Origin: Sialis fuliginosa
Taxonomy: Eukaryota > Arthropoda > Insecta > Megaloptera > Sialidae
Direction of reading: 5' to 3'
Length of the DNA: 64,000 nt
Assembly (NCBI GenBank): GCA_961205875.1
Contig: OY540821.1
Location: 1,116,001 to 1,180,000 of the forward strand
Part shown: in pieces, positions 1-11,809 of the stretch
Position numbering within the stretch: the first letter of the stretch is position 1
Layout: each line of letters starts with the position of its first letter
Translations under genes and position numbers: made by a program
Notes under the pieces: model-generated
The model's database searches: none
Told to the model about the DNA's origin: nothing
What the model saw: the letters and a program-made list of their open reading frames with translations, nothing else

Positions 1-360
1 ATGAATGGTTGAAATGTGAAAAAAACACTTGTTTTTCGATAATATTGCACATAGTTGTAAGCATAGGACGAGAACGAATGGATCGATTCGACTGCTATAT
101 GGCGCGTTGGAAAGCTATATCCTTCTTCTTTTCAACGCAGTTTGGAAAACAAAAATATCAATTCAGGAACGGTTTCTGTAAGGAAAGGTATGAGCACTTG
201 AATAATCAAAATGACTTTTTTTCAAAAATTCAGTTTAAAAAAAAACCTGACGTGATGGAGAGTATCCGAAAGCGGTTCTGAAATCTCTGAACTCTCCTCT
301 ATCATAATATATAGGTCCGATTTCATGTGCAAAACCACTGTCGACTAGTGTAATTGAAAC
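1..360. other. Unassigned AT-rich sequence
   Basis: I see no repeat partner elsewhere in the window. A 90-codon open frame (9-281, +) has a lysine/phenylalanine-rich low-complexity translation driven by A/T runs, with no signal peptide or motif, and I do not regard it as a gene. Confidence 0.4.
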
Positions 361-960
361 AAAATAAACAACTGCCGGCCGAGTGAAGAATCTTCCCTCT
401 CTCCGCGACACTTCATCATAGTTCGCGCGAATTGCCGCGAATAATTGTATTTATATTTCGTTATTTTCTAAACCAAAAGACCAATTGGATTCTGTAAAGA
501 GCAAATAATATCTACATTAAGTACTTATGACGATGAAATCATTTATTTCGATAAGGATTAATGTTTTGCAGGTCATAAGTCCACGTAAACTGAACCCAAA
601 TATTTGTAATTTTCTTTGTAACATAAAAACAGTCATTGTGGCTTAAATATAAAAGTAAGATATATGGTATCGCGGACTTTATTTTAGATCTTTTGACTCT
701 ACACAATTCTTTATTACATTATTTTGTTCAATATTGAACGGTTTAGGCAGCGTATTGCAAAAGAGCGCACTGGCGGCTAATTTTTACTATTATCGTCACT
801 GCTTATTCCTTATGTTACCTAACATAACAAAATATATCCTAAAACCTGGCTAGAGAATATATATATAATTTTAAAAAAAACACGTAAATTGAGTAATATA
901 AGCGCACTAACGGACCGACAGACAGACAGAAAGACGTTGAACTTTATATAATATATTAAG
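361..960 (+). repeat. Family A dispersed repeat, copy A1 (5'-truncated)
   Basis: It matches A2 (32728-33652) and A4 (50346-51133) closely, for example the block CTACATTAAGTACTTATGAC followed by the GGTCATAAGTCCA box, then the GACAGACAGACAG tract and the GACGTTGA...TATATTAAGGAT tail. The start with the GCGGCTTCGC motif is missing. Non-coding; class uncertain. Elements with this head and tail are very common in insect genomes. Confidence 0.85.
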
Positions 961-1713
961 GATTAAGGATAATATGTGACAAAATGTAATTTTTTCTTTA
1001 AATACATATGAGTTAAATTTATTGAAAGTATTTTGAACTGATGTTTTCTTAAAAGATACCTACGTTTTTTAAGAACACTGAATATTTCAAGGGGGGTTAT
1101 GACCCCCCCCCCCATTTCTACGCCACTGATAGAGGCTCATAATAAAACTACCTCTGATGAATCATAAGTACCTTTATAATATACTTCAAGCACCATTAAA
1201 CTCAATTGACTGACACATTATCAAAAAAAAAACTTTTTGAAAATTTTGAAAAAAAAAATTATTTTCCAAAACTATACATTTTTGGAAGATAATATTTGGT
1301 CAGGTTGATAGTTAAATGAAATAATCAACCAGATCTATGCAAAGGTTTTGCATGCTATAGCCTTTTCCTGTGATATTTGTCCACAGCCCTTGCTACGATG
1401 TTCAACAGATAAACTAAAGTTAAACGAGTAAGTTACAATTAACATTGAATTATATAGACACAGACACATGGGCTGTAAATTTTAATGAGACCATTGCAAC
1501 GTTTCTGATCGGAATATATTATGAGATATGGCCTTAGGGAAATTAGTGAATTGCCACGCTAGGTTCTGTCGCTAACAATATAAGTTATACATGTTTCAGC
1601 TAAACTAAATTATAGTTTGGTTAAATATGCGTTGCTGGGAACATAATTCGATCAGTTCTGGGATAAATAATAATAATATTAATTAGTTTGGTTATAATAG
1701 GGATAGATATGAT
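961..1713. other. Unassigned, with an R-family terminal scrap
   Basis: Around 1091-1128 there is a G-run/C-run followed by TTCTACGCCACTG, which is the right end of the hAT-like R family (compare 58154-58296). The left end is lost. The remainder is AT-rich with no feature I can support. Confidence 0.5.
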
Positions 1714-1965
1714 CAGTGACGTATTTACGTTAAGGGCCGCCCTGGGCAAAAAAAAAATGCCGCCCCTTTACCAAGGGAAAATATAATTTATTTTTGAAAG
1801 TCAGAATTCCTATATGAACAGAAAAGTGATAATTTTTACAAATAATGGAAAATATAATATAAATTAAAAACTGATGACTTTTTTTTTTTGATCACGCCGA
1901 TTGAAATTTCTAATTTTATGAACTAAAAAGTTTGGAAGATAGGGAAATAAAAATTTTCTAATTAC
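1714..1965 (+). mobile_element. hAT-like MITE, family T, copy T1 (right end lost)
   Basis: It begins CAGTGACGTATTTACGTTAA and contains the GCCGCCCTGGGC and ATGCCGCCCC boxes. It follows T2 (41497-41899) almost base for base until about 1965, then diverges. The intact T2 shows 8-bp target duplications, so this is a truncated relative. Non-coding. Confidence 0.75.
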
Positions 1966-2191
1966 AACAAAAAAATTTGGTTTCTGCTAAAAATAGTTTT
2001 AGTACTCGTATATGCTCTAATATTGCGATATTACAATAAATTTTTACAAAATTGTATTCTTTGTACAGGATGTATCAAAACTCTGAACCCATTTTTTTTT
2101 TCAAAATTTTCAAATAGAACAACCTAAGTATATGTTCTTACATTTTCGAATTGCCTATTCAATTCTAAACACATTTTATAAACTATTAGTC

Positions 2192-2708
2192 CTCAAAGTC
2201 GTTAGCAGAGCGTCCCCCCCCCTCTAATTTTTAAACTACGGATTCAAAAATCTGAAAAAAATCAGAATGTAGCTTCTAATTAGTACATTCACTGAATATT
2301 ATAACGAACACTGTCAAAATTATATTGGACCCCCTCCCATAGACTGAAAATTTTACTCAAATATTTTTTCACTTACCCCATTGAGTGGGATGTCTTTAGA
2401 TAGGTTTCCTAAAATGCAACAAAAAATGTTATAGGACCTTTTGATTTAAACCCTTTAGTCACGATATATTTGCTTTTCAATGTGGCTATCAGAACGCTCC
2501 CCCCTTCTACTTTCGAAACTATTGATGCAAAAAATCTTTTAAAAAATCCAGAATGTAGCTTTTAGTTAGTCCTTTTAATAAAAAGTATAACGAACACTGT
2601 AGCTATAGAATAGTTTATAAAAATATTTGAAATAACTCTTTGTTTATAAATCGTAATGACTACAGAAACCTATCATGTGCGTGCCCAACACGCACTTAGC
2701 CGTATTAT
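2192..2708 (+). mobile_element. HINE-like family I, copy I0 (5'-truncated)
   Basis: It contains about two copies of the family I monomer (agtggg...taggtttcctaaaatgcaac; tcagaacgctcccccc) and the complete 3' module: the inverted box GACTACAGAAACC followed by the stem-loop GTGCGTG-cccaa-CACGCAC at 2676-2694. The 5' microsatellite end is missing. Compare I2 (27503-28205) and I3 (36611-37594). Confidence 0.8.
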
Positions 2709-3350
2709 TTTCTGAATAATTTGCTTTTAGTCCCATGTTAAAATATTTGTTAAAGGCTGAGATATTCTAGTTTCCGCAAACCCTTTAAAGTGCAAAAAAT
2801 GCTGCGACCTGTAAAACAAATATGTTCGTCACGCGAAAACAAAAAACAATAAAATTAAAATAATGGTCATTTCAAACTACCAACATATTAGGGTAATTAC
2901 ACATAAATAGCAACCATTTAATTTAATTCTGGACCACATATGGATTGACCCTATCGTCTAGCTGGCACCCATGTAAGTAAAAAAAAAATAACTCATAGTG
3001 TACAAGATTTTTTTTAATTAAAGAATTCCCCATCGTAAACATGAATGACCATTTCATACATGGGCGGTATAATTTATATATGACATCATCGCCACCGTGT
3101 CTTTATTTGAACAGTGGTCCCTCATTTACAATACGGGTCCATTATAACAAGGCCAGAACAGGTAAATCAATGCTAAACTATTGAAATTTTCTCAATAATA
3201 GTCTATATCAATAATCCATTTTGTCTGTGACCTTCGGCCCAAAATACTACAGAAAATTGTAATGCATTTATACAGGATGATTCAGCATTGTCGTGCCAAA
3301 ATTGGACAGTAAATTAAGAAATATATTTTAAGTAAAAAACATTATTCGTG
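2709..3350. other. Unassigned AT-rich sequence
   Basis: No gene, repeat partner or strong inverted repeat was recognised. It contains a few moderately GC-rich patches (2940-2970, 3060-3150) that may be single-copy DNA. Confidence 0.35.
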
Positions 3351-4000
3351 AGGGGGTGTTTTTTTAATTTTTTTTTTTTTTTTTTATTTTTTTTTATTTT
3401 TTTTTTCGGTCCCGCAGGTCTATGTTTTAGCTTTGGATCAAATGTTAATTATCCCAAAATTTCAGACTCATAGATCAAACCTGTGGACGGCGCAAACCGA
3501 GTATTTTTCCCATTTGATTAACATGGAAAAAATTACTTTTTTACTTATGCGTGAATATCTCGATGAAAAGTTATTTATTTTAATTTATTACAGCAGCATA
3601 TAATAGAGAATTAAATTTCTTACAAAAAAGATCCCAAGTGCTCAATTCATAGATCGAATATTTTTAAAGATAAGTTCGTTTAAACATTATCATAAAAAGT
3701 AATACCCAATTTTTATGATAATTTTTAAACAAACATTTCTTAAAATTTATTAGATTTATGAATTGAGCACTTAATTCTCCACAAAATATTCCCCTGAGAA
3801 ATAAAAAAAAAATCAATGAGATAGTCACGCGTAAGTAAAAAAGTAATTTTTTCCATGTTAATCAAATGGGAAAAAGACTCGGTTTGCGCCGTCCACAGGT
3901 TTGATCTATGAGTCTGAAATTTTGGGACAATTAACTTTCGATCCAAAGCTAAAACATAGGCCTGCGGGACCGAAAAAATAAAAATAAAAAAAAACACCCT
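3351..4000. mobile_element. Foldback element M (near-complete palindrome)
   Basis: The two halves are reverse complements: CGGTCCCGCAGGTCTATG at 3407 pairs with the complementary end at 3972, and arms run 3407-3703 and 3712-3972 round a very short centre. Poly-T and poly-A flanks extend the pairing to AGGGGGTGTTTTTT at the left and AAAAAACACCCT at the right. An 85-codon frame in the right arm is a by-product of the repeat. A fragment of the same family lies at 59955-60140. Confidence 0.85.
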
Positions 4001-4272
4001 AAGCTACAACCCTCCAAAGATTTTATTCCTGATTCTCGAGAAAAAAATTATTTTTAAATGGACACGCGAGTACAGAGCTAAAAACTGTACAATATTTTGG
4101 AAAGTTAAATATCTTATTATTTAATATCTGTATGGAAACTTGTTTGTCATCCCACGCATCTTTTTAATCTATGTGTTTATAAATGTTTCCAATCTAGTTA
4201 ACGTTGATACAGGTTTTGAAACGTTTAGTCATTTATTGTGGTTTAGAGATTATGAAACCATAGTATGCGAAA
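4001..4272. other. Unassigned AT-rich sequence
   Basis: No gene or repeat partner seen. Confidence 0.3.
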
Positions 4273-4628
4273 TGTGACGTATGAATTTTTAACGATAATA
4301 ATATTTATATTTCTACTACTACTTGTTAATTAATATGTAATTTAACGAATTATAAATAGATAAATATAATATGATTGCATCTTAATTTCTGGGTAAAGTA
4401 TTGTGATTAATGTTTAATAATAAGTTGTGATTTAACCCTGGAAACAACGAGCCTTAAATCTGGACTATGAAATAATTTATTATAAATAACCATACATGAA
4501 ATGTAATAAGATAACAAGATTTTGTTTTTAAAGACAACTTGGCTGATAGATTATTAGTTTATTAATACCTAGAGAGGGGGTGTTAGTTTCAATTAGGATT
4601 TTTGAAAAATATAATTGAATTATACAAT
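4273..4628 (+). repeat. Repeat B, left copy
   Basis: A 356-bp sequence beginning TGTGACGTATGAATTTTTAA that is repeated in the same orientation at 5153-5512 with roughly 90-95% identity by eye. Its final part (AGGATTTTTGAAAAATATAA) resembles the 5' segment of family A, so B may be an A-family variant. Confidence 0.85.
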
Positions 4629-5153
4629 AGACATGATGCCAGTAACAAAGTATCACTGAAATTATGATTTTAAATAATAAAATAGGTTAAAAAGGTTCTA
4701 AAAAAATGTATTTATTTTTATATTAAAAACGAGAATAGTATGATTTTTCTTAAAATAAAAACACAAAATACAGCAATCCACCATGTTAGATAAAACACCA
4801 GTCAGAGTGGATGACGTCACGGCTAAGTAAACATCATTTTTGTTTAATTAATATCTGCACTGTTTATACATTATTTTGTGGTTTTAAATTATCAATTTGC
4901 TCAGTTTTGTGTTACCAAAAGTAAAACCGAGAAACGTTAGCGATGGAACAAGAATTTATTATTGTTGACAAGGAGTGTTTACATAGGCGTGACGTCAAAA
5001 ATGCGCCATGACACCTGCGAGCGTTTTGGCGTCAAATTCAAAATTCGTTTTAAAAGAGTCAATTTTTGTGATCAAACCTTTATTTTCTGCAGAAATAGGA
5101 GACAGGTAAGATCATCATAAAATAGTTTTTAAAAATTAGGCATCATGCCTATT
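4626..5153 (+). mobile_element. TIR element C, copy C1
   Basis: A 528-bp non-coding element with terminal inverted repeats AATAG(A/G)CATGATGCC at left and GGCATCATGCCTATT at right. An independent copy (C2) lies at 18380-18924, so the ends are well defined. It sits exactly between the two B repeats. No clear target duplication, so the superfamily is not assigned. Confidence 0.85.
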
Positions 5154-5512
5154 GTGACGTATGAATTTTTAACAATAATAATATTTATATTTCTACTACT
5201 ACTTGTTAATTAATATGTATGTTAACGAATTAGAAATAGATAAATATAATATGATTGTATCTTAATTTCTGAGTAAAGTTTTGTGATCAATGTTTAATAA
5301 TAAGTTGTGATTTAACCCTGAAAATCACAAGCCTTAAAACTGGACAATGAAATAATTTATTATAAATAACCATCTATAAAAAAATGTAATAAGATTACAA
5401 GATTTTGTTTTTAAAGACAACTTAGCTGATAGATTATTAGTTTATTAATACCTAGAGAGGTGGTGTTAGTTTCAATTAGGATTTTTGAAAAAATATAATT
5501 GAATTATACAAT
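5153..5512 (+). repeat. Repeat B, right copy
   Basis: Direct copy of 4273-4628, beginning TGTGACGTATGAATTTTTAA and ending GAATTATACA. Together with C1 the layout is B-C-B. The right copy runs directly into a family A fragment. Confidence 0.85.
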
Positions 5513-5680
5513 TTTTTACTACATTATATTGCAAAAGAGCGCACTGGCGGCAAACTTTTTTCCAACTTGATTTACTATTATCGTCACTGCTTATTCCTTA
5601 TGTTACCTAACGTGACAATAACCTGGGCAGAGAACATATTTATGAATTATTATATGTAGGTATATAAAAAAGTTTTTCCT
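5513..5680 (+). repeat. Family A fragment
   Basis: Contains TATTGCAAAAGAGCGCACTG and TACTATTATCGTCACTGCTT as in A1, with an internal deletion that joins ACATTAT directly to ATTGCAAAAG. The tail with the GACA tract is absent. Confidence 0.75.
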
Positions 5681-5867
5681 TAACCACTCACTCACTCACT
5701 CAAATATCAACCCCTGGTCCCAGAAACGTGAAATTTCAAGGGCCTTCCTTTTATGACGTAACTAGTAACTACCCACTAATTTTTTCAAAAATCAATCGTA
5801 TTTTTTGGTCGGATTTACTTAAAAATTAAAATAAATACCCTACAATACAAACAAATTTATTTTAAGA

Positions 5868-6476
5868 CAAAAACTTTGTTTTAAAATGAAATAAAAAAAT
5901 TGTTCTTCGATTTCAAAATTGTAAATTGTTCTGAATCCTTGTCATACGCTTAACTCATGAACCACTAGGTGGAATGATTAGGTCTGGCTTGAGGACTCTC
6001 CCATTTCAAAATCATCAAAATCGTGTGTAAGGAGAGGGGTGACATTCCAAAATATTTATTTTTTCAAGAACGACACATGTTACGTGAAAATGTTATAGAA
6101 TCTTTTTTGTAGAGCATTCTATTTCCTAAAATATGGGTCTACAACGTTTGTTGTAAAATATTCCCTTACAAAGATTTATCTCAATTTGCTTTAAAAAATC
6201 GTAATTTTTTTTTTAAATTGATATTTACTTTGACATATTAAATGTCATTTTGACGTTTGCGTAAATTTAGATTTAGATTGAAATTGTCAAAACATTAAAA
6301 ATACCTATACAAAAAAAATAATCAGTTGCGTCTTAAAAAAAAGTCAATGGTTAACCAATGCCAGGCAATTTATCTGAACACTTTACATGTTTTTATTTAA
6401 ATTGTTGAATAATTAACTACCTTTGGCGAATTTAGCACGAGGAAGCACTGGGAATTTACTTGACAGATGTTTTTAT
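5868..6476 (+). mobile_element. Family D element, copy D5 (5'-truncated)
   Basis: Matches D3 (47031-47832): AACTCATGAACCACT, CCCATTTCAAAATC, AACGACACATGTTACG, GGTTAACCAATGCCAGGCAA, and the end GCACGAGGAAGCACTG...CAGATGTTTTT. It has one copy of the 20-bp TGTCATTTTGACG unit where D3 and D4 have four, and it keeps an AATTAACTACCTTTGGCGAA segment absent from D3 and D4. Confidence 0.85.
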
Positions 6477-7006
6477 AATATGTAAGGATTTAGAACATAA
6501 TAAATTATATACAATATTATTCGGTAGTTTTCGACTTTAGATAGAAATATGTGTATTGAATTCTAGAAAAATCACAAACTAAAACTACCCCCACACATTA
6601 ACTATGTGAAATAAAAGATACATGTGTACTGTGTCAGTGCAGTCTGTTTGCAACTTCCGCTCTGGACAGGAAGTGTAAATTTTGCACATGGTTTGTGAGA
6701 CATCTTATCTGTCATTTTATACATCATGTATGTGATACTATTAAATGTACATATGTATATTATTATATCTATGTTTGACGTTTTTATTCCTAACTTTTTA
6801 TTTAATGTACATATTAGTCATTTAATTTTGAAGACAATTTGATTTAGTTCATGTTTAATAATTAATTAGTGAAGTAGACCATTTCAGAAAATACAAAAAT
6901 TCGTCACATATTAAATTTTTGCTGTTTCCAAAGTCAAGTGCGAGTCGAGTCAGAAAACAAATGGCTATGAATGTATGTATTTAAAAATAGGAGTTCCCAT
7001 TTTTAA
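6477..7006. other. Unassigned AT-rich sequence
   Basis: No coding frame or repeat partner recognised; the 6600-6670 patch is somewhat more GC-rich. Confidence 0.3.
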
Positions 7007-7755
7007 ATATCGGTATGGAGAACCATACATGACTTCCATGTTCTTTCTATTTTTTTAAATAATTTTTAAATATTTTATTTATATAACCTACTACTATGAA
7101 TATAGTTACATATCGCAATACATTAAAAAAAACATATATACTTACAACGGTTACAGCTCTTTTTGCCATTTGTATATAAATATTAGTTTTCTAATGTCAA
7201 AAACATAATTCACATTCGTAGAAAAACTAATTTGACAATTTGAATTTAGTTGCATTTGTTTCCAAGGCAACATGAATTAATGACATATTAGTATTTAAAA
7301 TTCAAATTTTAAGTGTGTTTTTCATCCCTTTAATGGCTGTTTAGGCACGTACAAATAATAAATGTCCCTTAGATTCAATTGAACTGCGAATGTACCAAAT
7401 CTTATCAAAATTAGTGAGATAATACTCGCAATATTCACTTTTTAGACGAAAAAAGTTACAAAATTTCGAATATTTCCAAAACCCCTAATCCGATTAGCAC
7501 CAAAATCAATAGGTCTGGAGTACTCACTGAGACAAACATTTTTCCCAAAAATAATTCAGATCGGTGGATTTTTACTGTAGTTATCGTGAACGAAAGAAAA
7601 TTCTACATCCGCACAGACACACGCACAGCCGCCATGCGGAAATTAACTTTTCTTTAAGTTTTGAAGTTAGTACAATCAGAATTTGTCATTTTCTCATACA
7701 CGATTTTTCGATGGTATTACAATACTTCCATTTCTTTCAGAACATGGAAGTAAAA
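7007..7755 (-). mobile_element. HINE-like family F, copy F1
   Basis: On the minus strand the order is: subterminal box ACTTCCATGTTCTGAAAG (right edge), a GTGTGTCTGTG tract near 7610, a core with the conserved block ATTTATTATTTGTACGTGCC, the inverted box at 7031-7047 and the stem-loop GTATGG-ttct-CCATAC at 7012-7027. It pairs as a long inverted repeat with F2 (10198-10969); F3 (16390-17613) is a third copy with the same ends. Non-coding. Confidence 0.85.
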
Positions 7756-8270
7756 ATCATGAGTGTATGCCATAAGGGTTCCGAAGTACGTACTACGTGG
7801 ACTGTTTAGAGCCACTTAAGGTGCATTTTTGAGATAGAAAAAAATAGGGTCAAATTCTACTAATTGATATCTACATTTTGACACCTCACATGCTTAGATA
7901 AGTGAAAAAAAAAACAAAAAAACTCTTATGACGCCCCTCTCTACTTCTTCAAAATTTGAAATTGATTTGTCCTTCGTAGTCCCGCTAAAACCTCGTTACC
8001 GATTTTTTTTCAAATTAGAGCCAGTAGTTACCGAGTTATAGTGGGGTGAGGGGGGGGGGTAAAATTAATTACTGCAGGTGCCATTTTTTAGTTAGAAAAA
8101 AAGGGTCGAATTCTACTGATTGAGATCAACATTTTGACAGCCCACACGCCTTTGTTTTTTTTTTTTTTTATTTGCTTTGAGCCCCCTGCAGACACCATTT
8201 ATAGAAAAAAATGAGACAGAGGGTCAAAATTCACTGTTTTGATTATACATTTTGACATGATACTTGGTAT

Positions 8271-8960
8271 TAGAGCTGGGCGCGGGCCGTGAATTTTTCG
8301 GGTCATGTTGGGTCACGGCCGTGACCCAACGTGACGTGAGCGATTTTCAAATATTGAATCGTGAGCGGGCGTGATCGTGAGTCAAATTAAAACAGTCGGG
8401 CGTGACCGTGCGTGAGTACATTTTTCTCGTGCGTGAGTTCGTGAGTATATTTTGAAGATAATTTTTTATAAACTTATTTGATATTTTTTTTAATATCTGA
8501 ACTAATAATGCATAAATATAATAATGTTTTAAACCGAATTTTGACATTAAAACATATAGTATGAAAAATAAATGTTATTTTAGGAAGCATTTTCACATGG
8601 CCAACTATATCAGAACACCAAAAAAAGATTTAAAAATGCATTGTAGCTTTATTTTATTATTGTTTTGTTTGTAATTTCTTTTACTAGAATGCAGTTTAGA
8701 AGAAATAATATGAATATAAAATACACACAATATATTGCACGTAAAAACATAAATTTTCATCATTTCAAAATTTAATTTACAACAATTACTTTAAATCGGG
8801 TCACGCGCGTGATCGGGCGTGAGTAAAAAAATAGTATTCGTGAGCGTGCGTGATCGTGAATACTTTTTTTTGTAACCGTGAGTGAGCGGGCGTGACTAAA
8901 TTTTTTTCTCTCGTGAGCGTGCGTGATCGTGAGCAAAAATTACTCACGCGCCCAGCTCTA
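8271..8960. mobile_element. hAT-like MITE G with CGTGAG arrays
   Basis: 690 bp with terminal inverted repeats TAGAGCTGGGCGCG / CGCGCCCAGCTCTA and perfect 8-bp target duplications CTTGGTAT at 8263-8270 and 8961-8968, a hAT hallmark. Both subterminal regions are packed with variants of CGTGAGCG and CGTGATCGTGAG. A 66-codon frame on the minus strand is not convincing. It is inserted in J1. Confidence 0.93.
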
Positions 8961-9079
8961 CTTGGTATAGAAAAAAATATTTTTGTTATCTAGCTTTAGC
9001 CCCCTCCCTCTGAAAAATTTGTCTACACAGTTTTTTAACTTTGCATTTTCAGGAAAAATTTCAAGTTTCTAGCTTATAT

Positions 9080-11142
9080 GAGCCATTGATTTTGAAAGTG
9101 GCCTAACTCCATTTATGTTTAAACTGAGATATTAAAGAGTTTGCGTTTCAATAAAATTAAAAATATACGTGTAAGATATCAATGTGCCACATTGATTAAG
9201 TGTTTCTAAGGGAGTTCAATTTATAATTACTATTAAAATAACCCCAATTATTAAATCAATAACATGTGTTTTTTTACCACAAATGGACTTAGGCCACTTT
9301 CAAAATCAACAATTACGTTTGTTATTAATTTAAAAGAACTCAACTCCATTTGTAGTCAGTTAAAATGCTTCAAATTGAAAAAAAAAACACTCATTTTAAT
9401 TTATATTATTTCTTTATAACTCTTAAAAAAATTATACAATTCAGGAAATCTAAGTATGTATACAGGTGATTTTTAAGTCTTGAGATTGTTTAATATTTGA
9501 AAAACTATGGATTTTTAGGGAAAATATTTGGTACAAAAGTTTCAGGATTTAAAGGGGCAAAATCAATGGAGTTAACAATTTCGACCTTGAGTGGAAGTTT
9601 GAAGGTCATTATGGGGTCAACAATTCTTTTTCAAAGGAAATCTATTTATTTTTTGAAGATTCGTATTTTGCAGAAAAAAAGAAATAACTTTTGTCTGAAA
9701 AGTTTTTTTTTTTAAATTTCAATTTTAACATATTTTTTTTAATTTTGTAACATTAAAAAAAAAATTTTGCTTTAAAATTTTATGAAATTATAAAAAAATT
9801 ATTTTTTTAAACTGCATTTTTCCTCAAACATTTAAGATAATAATTTCAAAATTTTTGATCACAAAAAAATTTTTTTGATGTAAATTTTTTTTTAAAATTA
9901 CGTTAAAATTGAAATTAAAAAAAAAACTTTTCAAACAAAAGTTATTTCGATTTTTTTGCAAAATACAAATCTGCAAAAAAATAACTGTTTCTATTTAAAA
10001 AAAATTTGCTGACCCCAAAATGACCTTAAAACCTCCACTCAAGGTCAAAATTGTTACCTTCATTGGGTTTGCCCCGCCAAATCCTAAAAATTTTGTACCA
10101 AACATTTTCCATAGAAAGCTTTCGTTTTCCAGCTATTGTGATAAATAAAACAACATTATTAATAATGAAGTGGAGTTAGGCCACTTTCAAAATAAACTTT
10201 TACTTCCATGTTCTGAAAGAAATGGAAGTATTGTAATACCATCGAAAAATCGTGTCCGAAAAAATGACAAATTCTGATTGTACTAACTTCAAAACGTAAA
10301 GAAAAGTTAATTTCCGCATGGCGGCTGTGCGTGTGTCTGTGTGTCTGTCTGTCAGGATGTAGATTTTTTTTTCGTTCACGATAACTACTGTAAAAATGTA
10401 CCGATCTGAATTATTTTTGGGGAAAATGTTTGTCTCAGTGAGTACTCCAGACCTATTGATTTTGGTGCTAATCGGATTAGGGATTTTGGAAATATTTGCA
10501 ATTTTGTAACTTTTTTCGTCTAAAAAGTGAATATTGCGAGTATTATCTCACTAATTTTGATAAGATTTGGTACATTTGCAGTTCAATTGAATCTAAGGGA
10601 CATTTATTATTTGTACGTGCCTAAACAGCCATTAAAGGGGTGAAAAACACACTTAAAATTTGAATTTTAAATACTAATACGTCATTAATTCATGTTTCCT
10701 TGGAAACAAATACAACTAAATTCAAATTGTCAAATTAGTTTTTCTACGAATGTGTTTTATGTTTTTGACATTAGAAAACTAATATTTATATACAAATGGC
10801 AAAAAGAGCTGTAACCGTTGTAAGTATTTATGTTTTTTTAATGTATTACGATATGTATATTCATAGTAGTAGGTTATATAAATAAAATATTTAAAAAAAT
10901 GTATATTTAAAAATTATTTAAAAAGATAGAAAGAACATGGAAGTCATGTATGGTTCTCCATACCGATATTTTAACTTGAAATTAATTGTGAAAATTAATG
11001 TGTTCAAAAAAATTTTTTCCTTTGGATATATTTAACCAAAAATTGTTTTTTATGGATAGTTTACTTCTAATTATACACGTTACTACAGTCAACAAAAAAA
11101 ATTTGAAAAATGGAGTTAGGCCACTTTCAAAATCAACGGCTC
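9080..11142. mobile_element. Foldback element K1, containing F2
   Basis: Termini GAGCCATTGATTTTGAAAGT and a complementary ...ACTTTCAAAATCAACGGCTC form inverted repeats of about 35 bp, flanked by ATAT (9076-9079 and 11143-11146) in a J sequence that reads straight through in J2. Internally 9510-9640 and 9990-10110 form further inverted arms (ACCTTGAGTGGAAG against CCTCCACTCAAGGT). Family F copy F2 is nested inside. K2 (34426-35930) is the second copy. Confidence 0.85.
10198..10969 (+). mobile_element. HINE-like family F, copy F2
   Basis: 772-bp copy with the 5' box ACTTCCATGTTCTGAAAG, a GTGTGTCTGTCTGTC tract at 10330-10353, the core, the inverted box and the stem-loop GTATGG-ttct-CCATAC at the right. 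It lies in a T-rich stretch of K1, with no obvious target duplication. It mirrors F1, giving a 0.75-kb inverted pair 2.4 kb apart. Confidence 0.88.
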
Positions 11143-11225
11143 ATATAGTTTACGAGATATTTTGCTTTGACTGTAAAGGATGGACGGACGGATGACAAGG
11201 TGAGATTAGGTTTCTTCGGAACCCT

Positions 11226-11616
11226 AAAAATTAAGATGACCTCCACCATAGCACCATCCTTAAACTTTTGAACGAAACATTTTTGCCTGTGACTTCAAAG
11301 TTTTAAGATATTGGATTATTTAAAATGACCCACTCCGTAGTACATAGGCTTGAAATTACAAAGAACGATAGCACATGTGCTACATGTGAAATCATCATGT
11401 TTCTTATAAATGCGTTTTGTTAGGTCAGTTGTTTTTTAGAAGCGATCAGCGTTTTTTTTTTTTAAATTGATTCAAGTTAACAACCTTAAAAAAACAATAA
11501 AACGAATACGTTTCAGCATCGTTATGCTAATAAAAATCATTTATTAATACATTTAACACATGACCCATGTTTTTTTGTACTTTTTTGACACTTGATATTT
11601 CATTACTGGAAATATA
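11226..11616. other. Unassigned sequence
   Basis: No reading frame or repeat partner. A patch at 11240-11340 is less AT-biased and may be single-copy DNA. Confidence 0.3.
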
Positions 11617-11760
11617 AAAAAAACATCTGCCAAGTAAATGCACAGTGCTTCCTCGTGCTAAATTCACCAAAGGTAGTTAATTATTCCACAATTTAAATAA
11701 AAACCGATAGTGTTCAGATAAATTGCCTGGCATTGATTAACCATTATAAAACCAAAAAAT
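11617..11760 (-). repeat. Family D 3'-end fragment
   Basis: AACATCTGCCAAGTAAATGC, AGTGCTTCCTCGTGCTAAAT and AGATAAATTGCCTGGCATTG match the reversed right end of D3 and D4. The element is truncated after about 145 bp. Confidence 0.8.
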
Positions 11761-11809
11761 ATTAGTTCGAAACCTGATTATTTTTTCCTATATTTTTAAT
11801 ATTTTACCT

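Larger units (their letters stand above)
7758..11225 (-). mobile_element. HINE-like family J, copy J1, interrupted twice
   Basis: Read on the minus strand it starts AGGGTTCCGAAG (ending 11225), has a TCCGTCCGTCC tract at 11181-11193, a core matching J2 (29565-30375), and the inverted box CTTCGGAACCCT whose complement starts at 7775. The terminal stem-loop is cut short where F1 begins. The body is split by the hAT-like element G (8271-8960) and by foldback K1 (9080-11142); removing both restores J2-like order. Confidence 0.85.

Noticed and set aside
9..281. 90-codon frame at the left edge
   Set aside because: Translation is Lys/Phe/Asn-rich from A/T runs, no motif or signal peptide, and no neighbouring exons.
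4626..5153. CRE-like TGACGTCA sites in element C as a functional enhancer
   Set aside because: The sites are shared by both C copies as part of the transposon; nothing nearby indicates a regulated gene.
7007..7030. Classical Helitron 3' end at the F stem-loop
   Set aside because: The stem-loop is not followed by CTRR and there is no A/T insertion pattern; the HINE/Helentron plan fits better.
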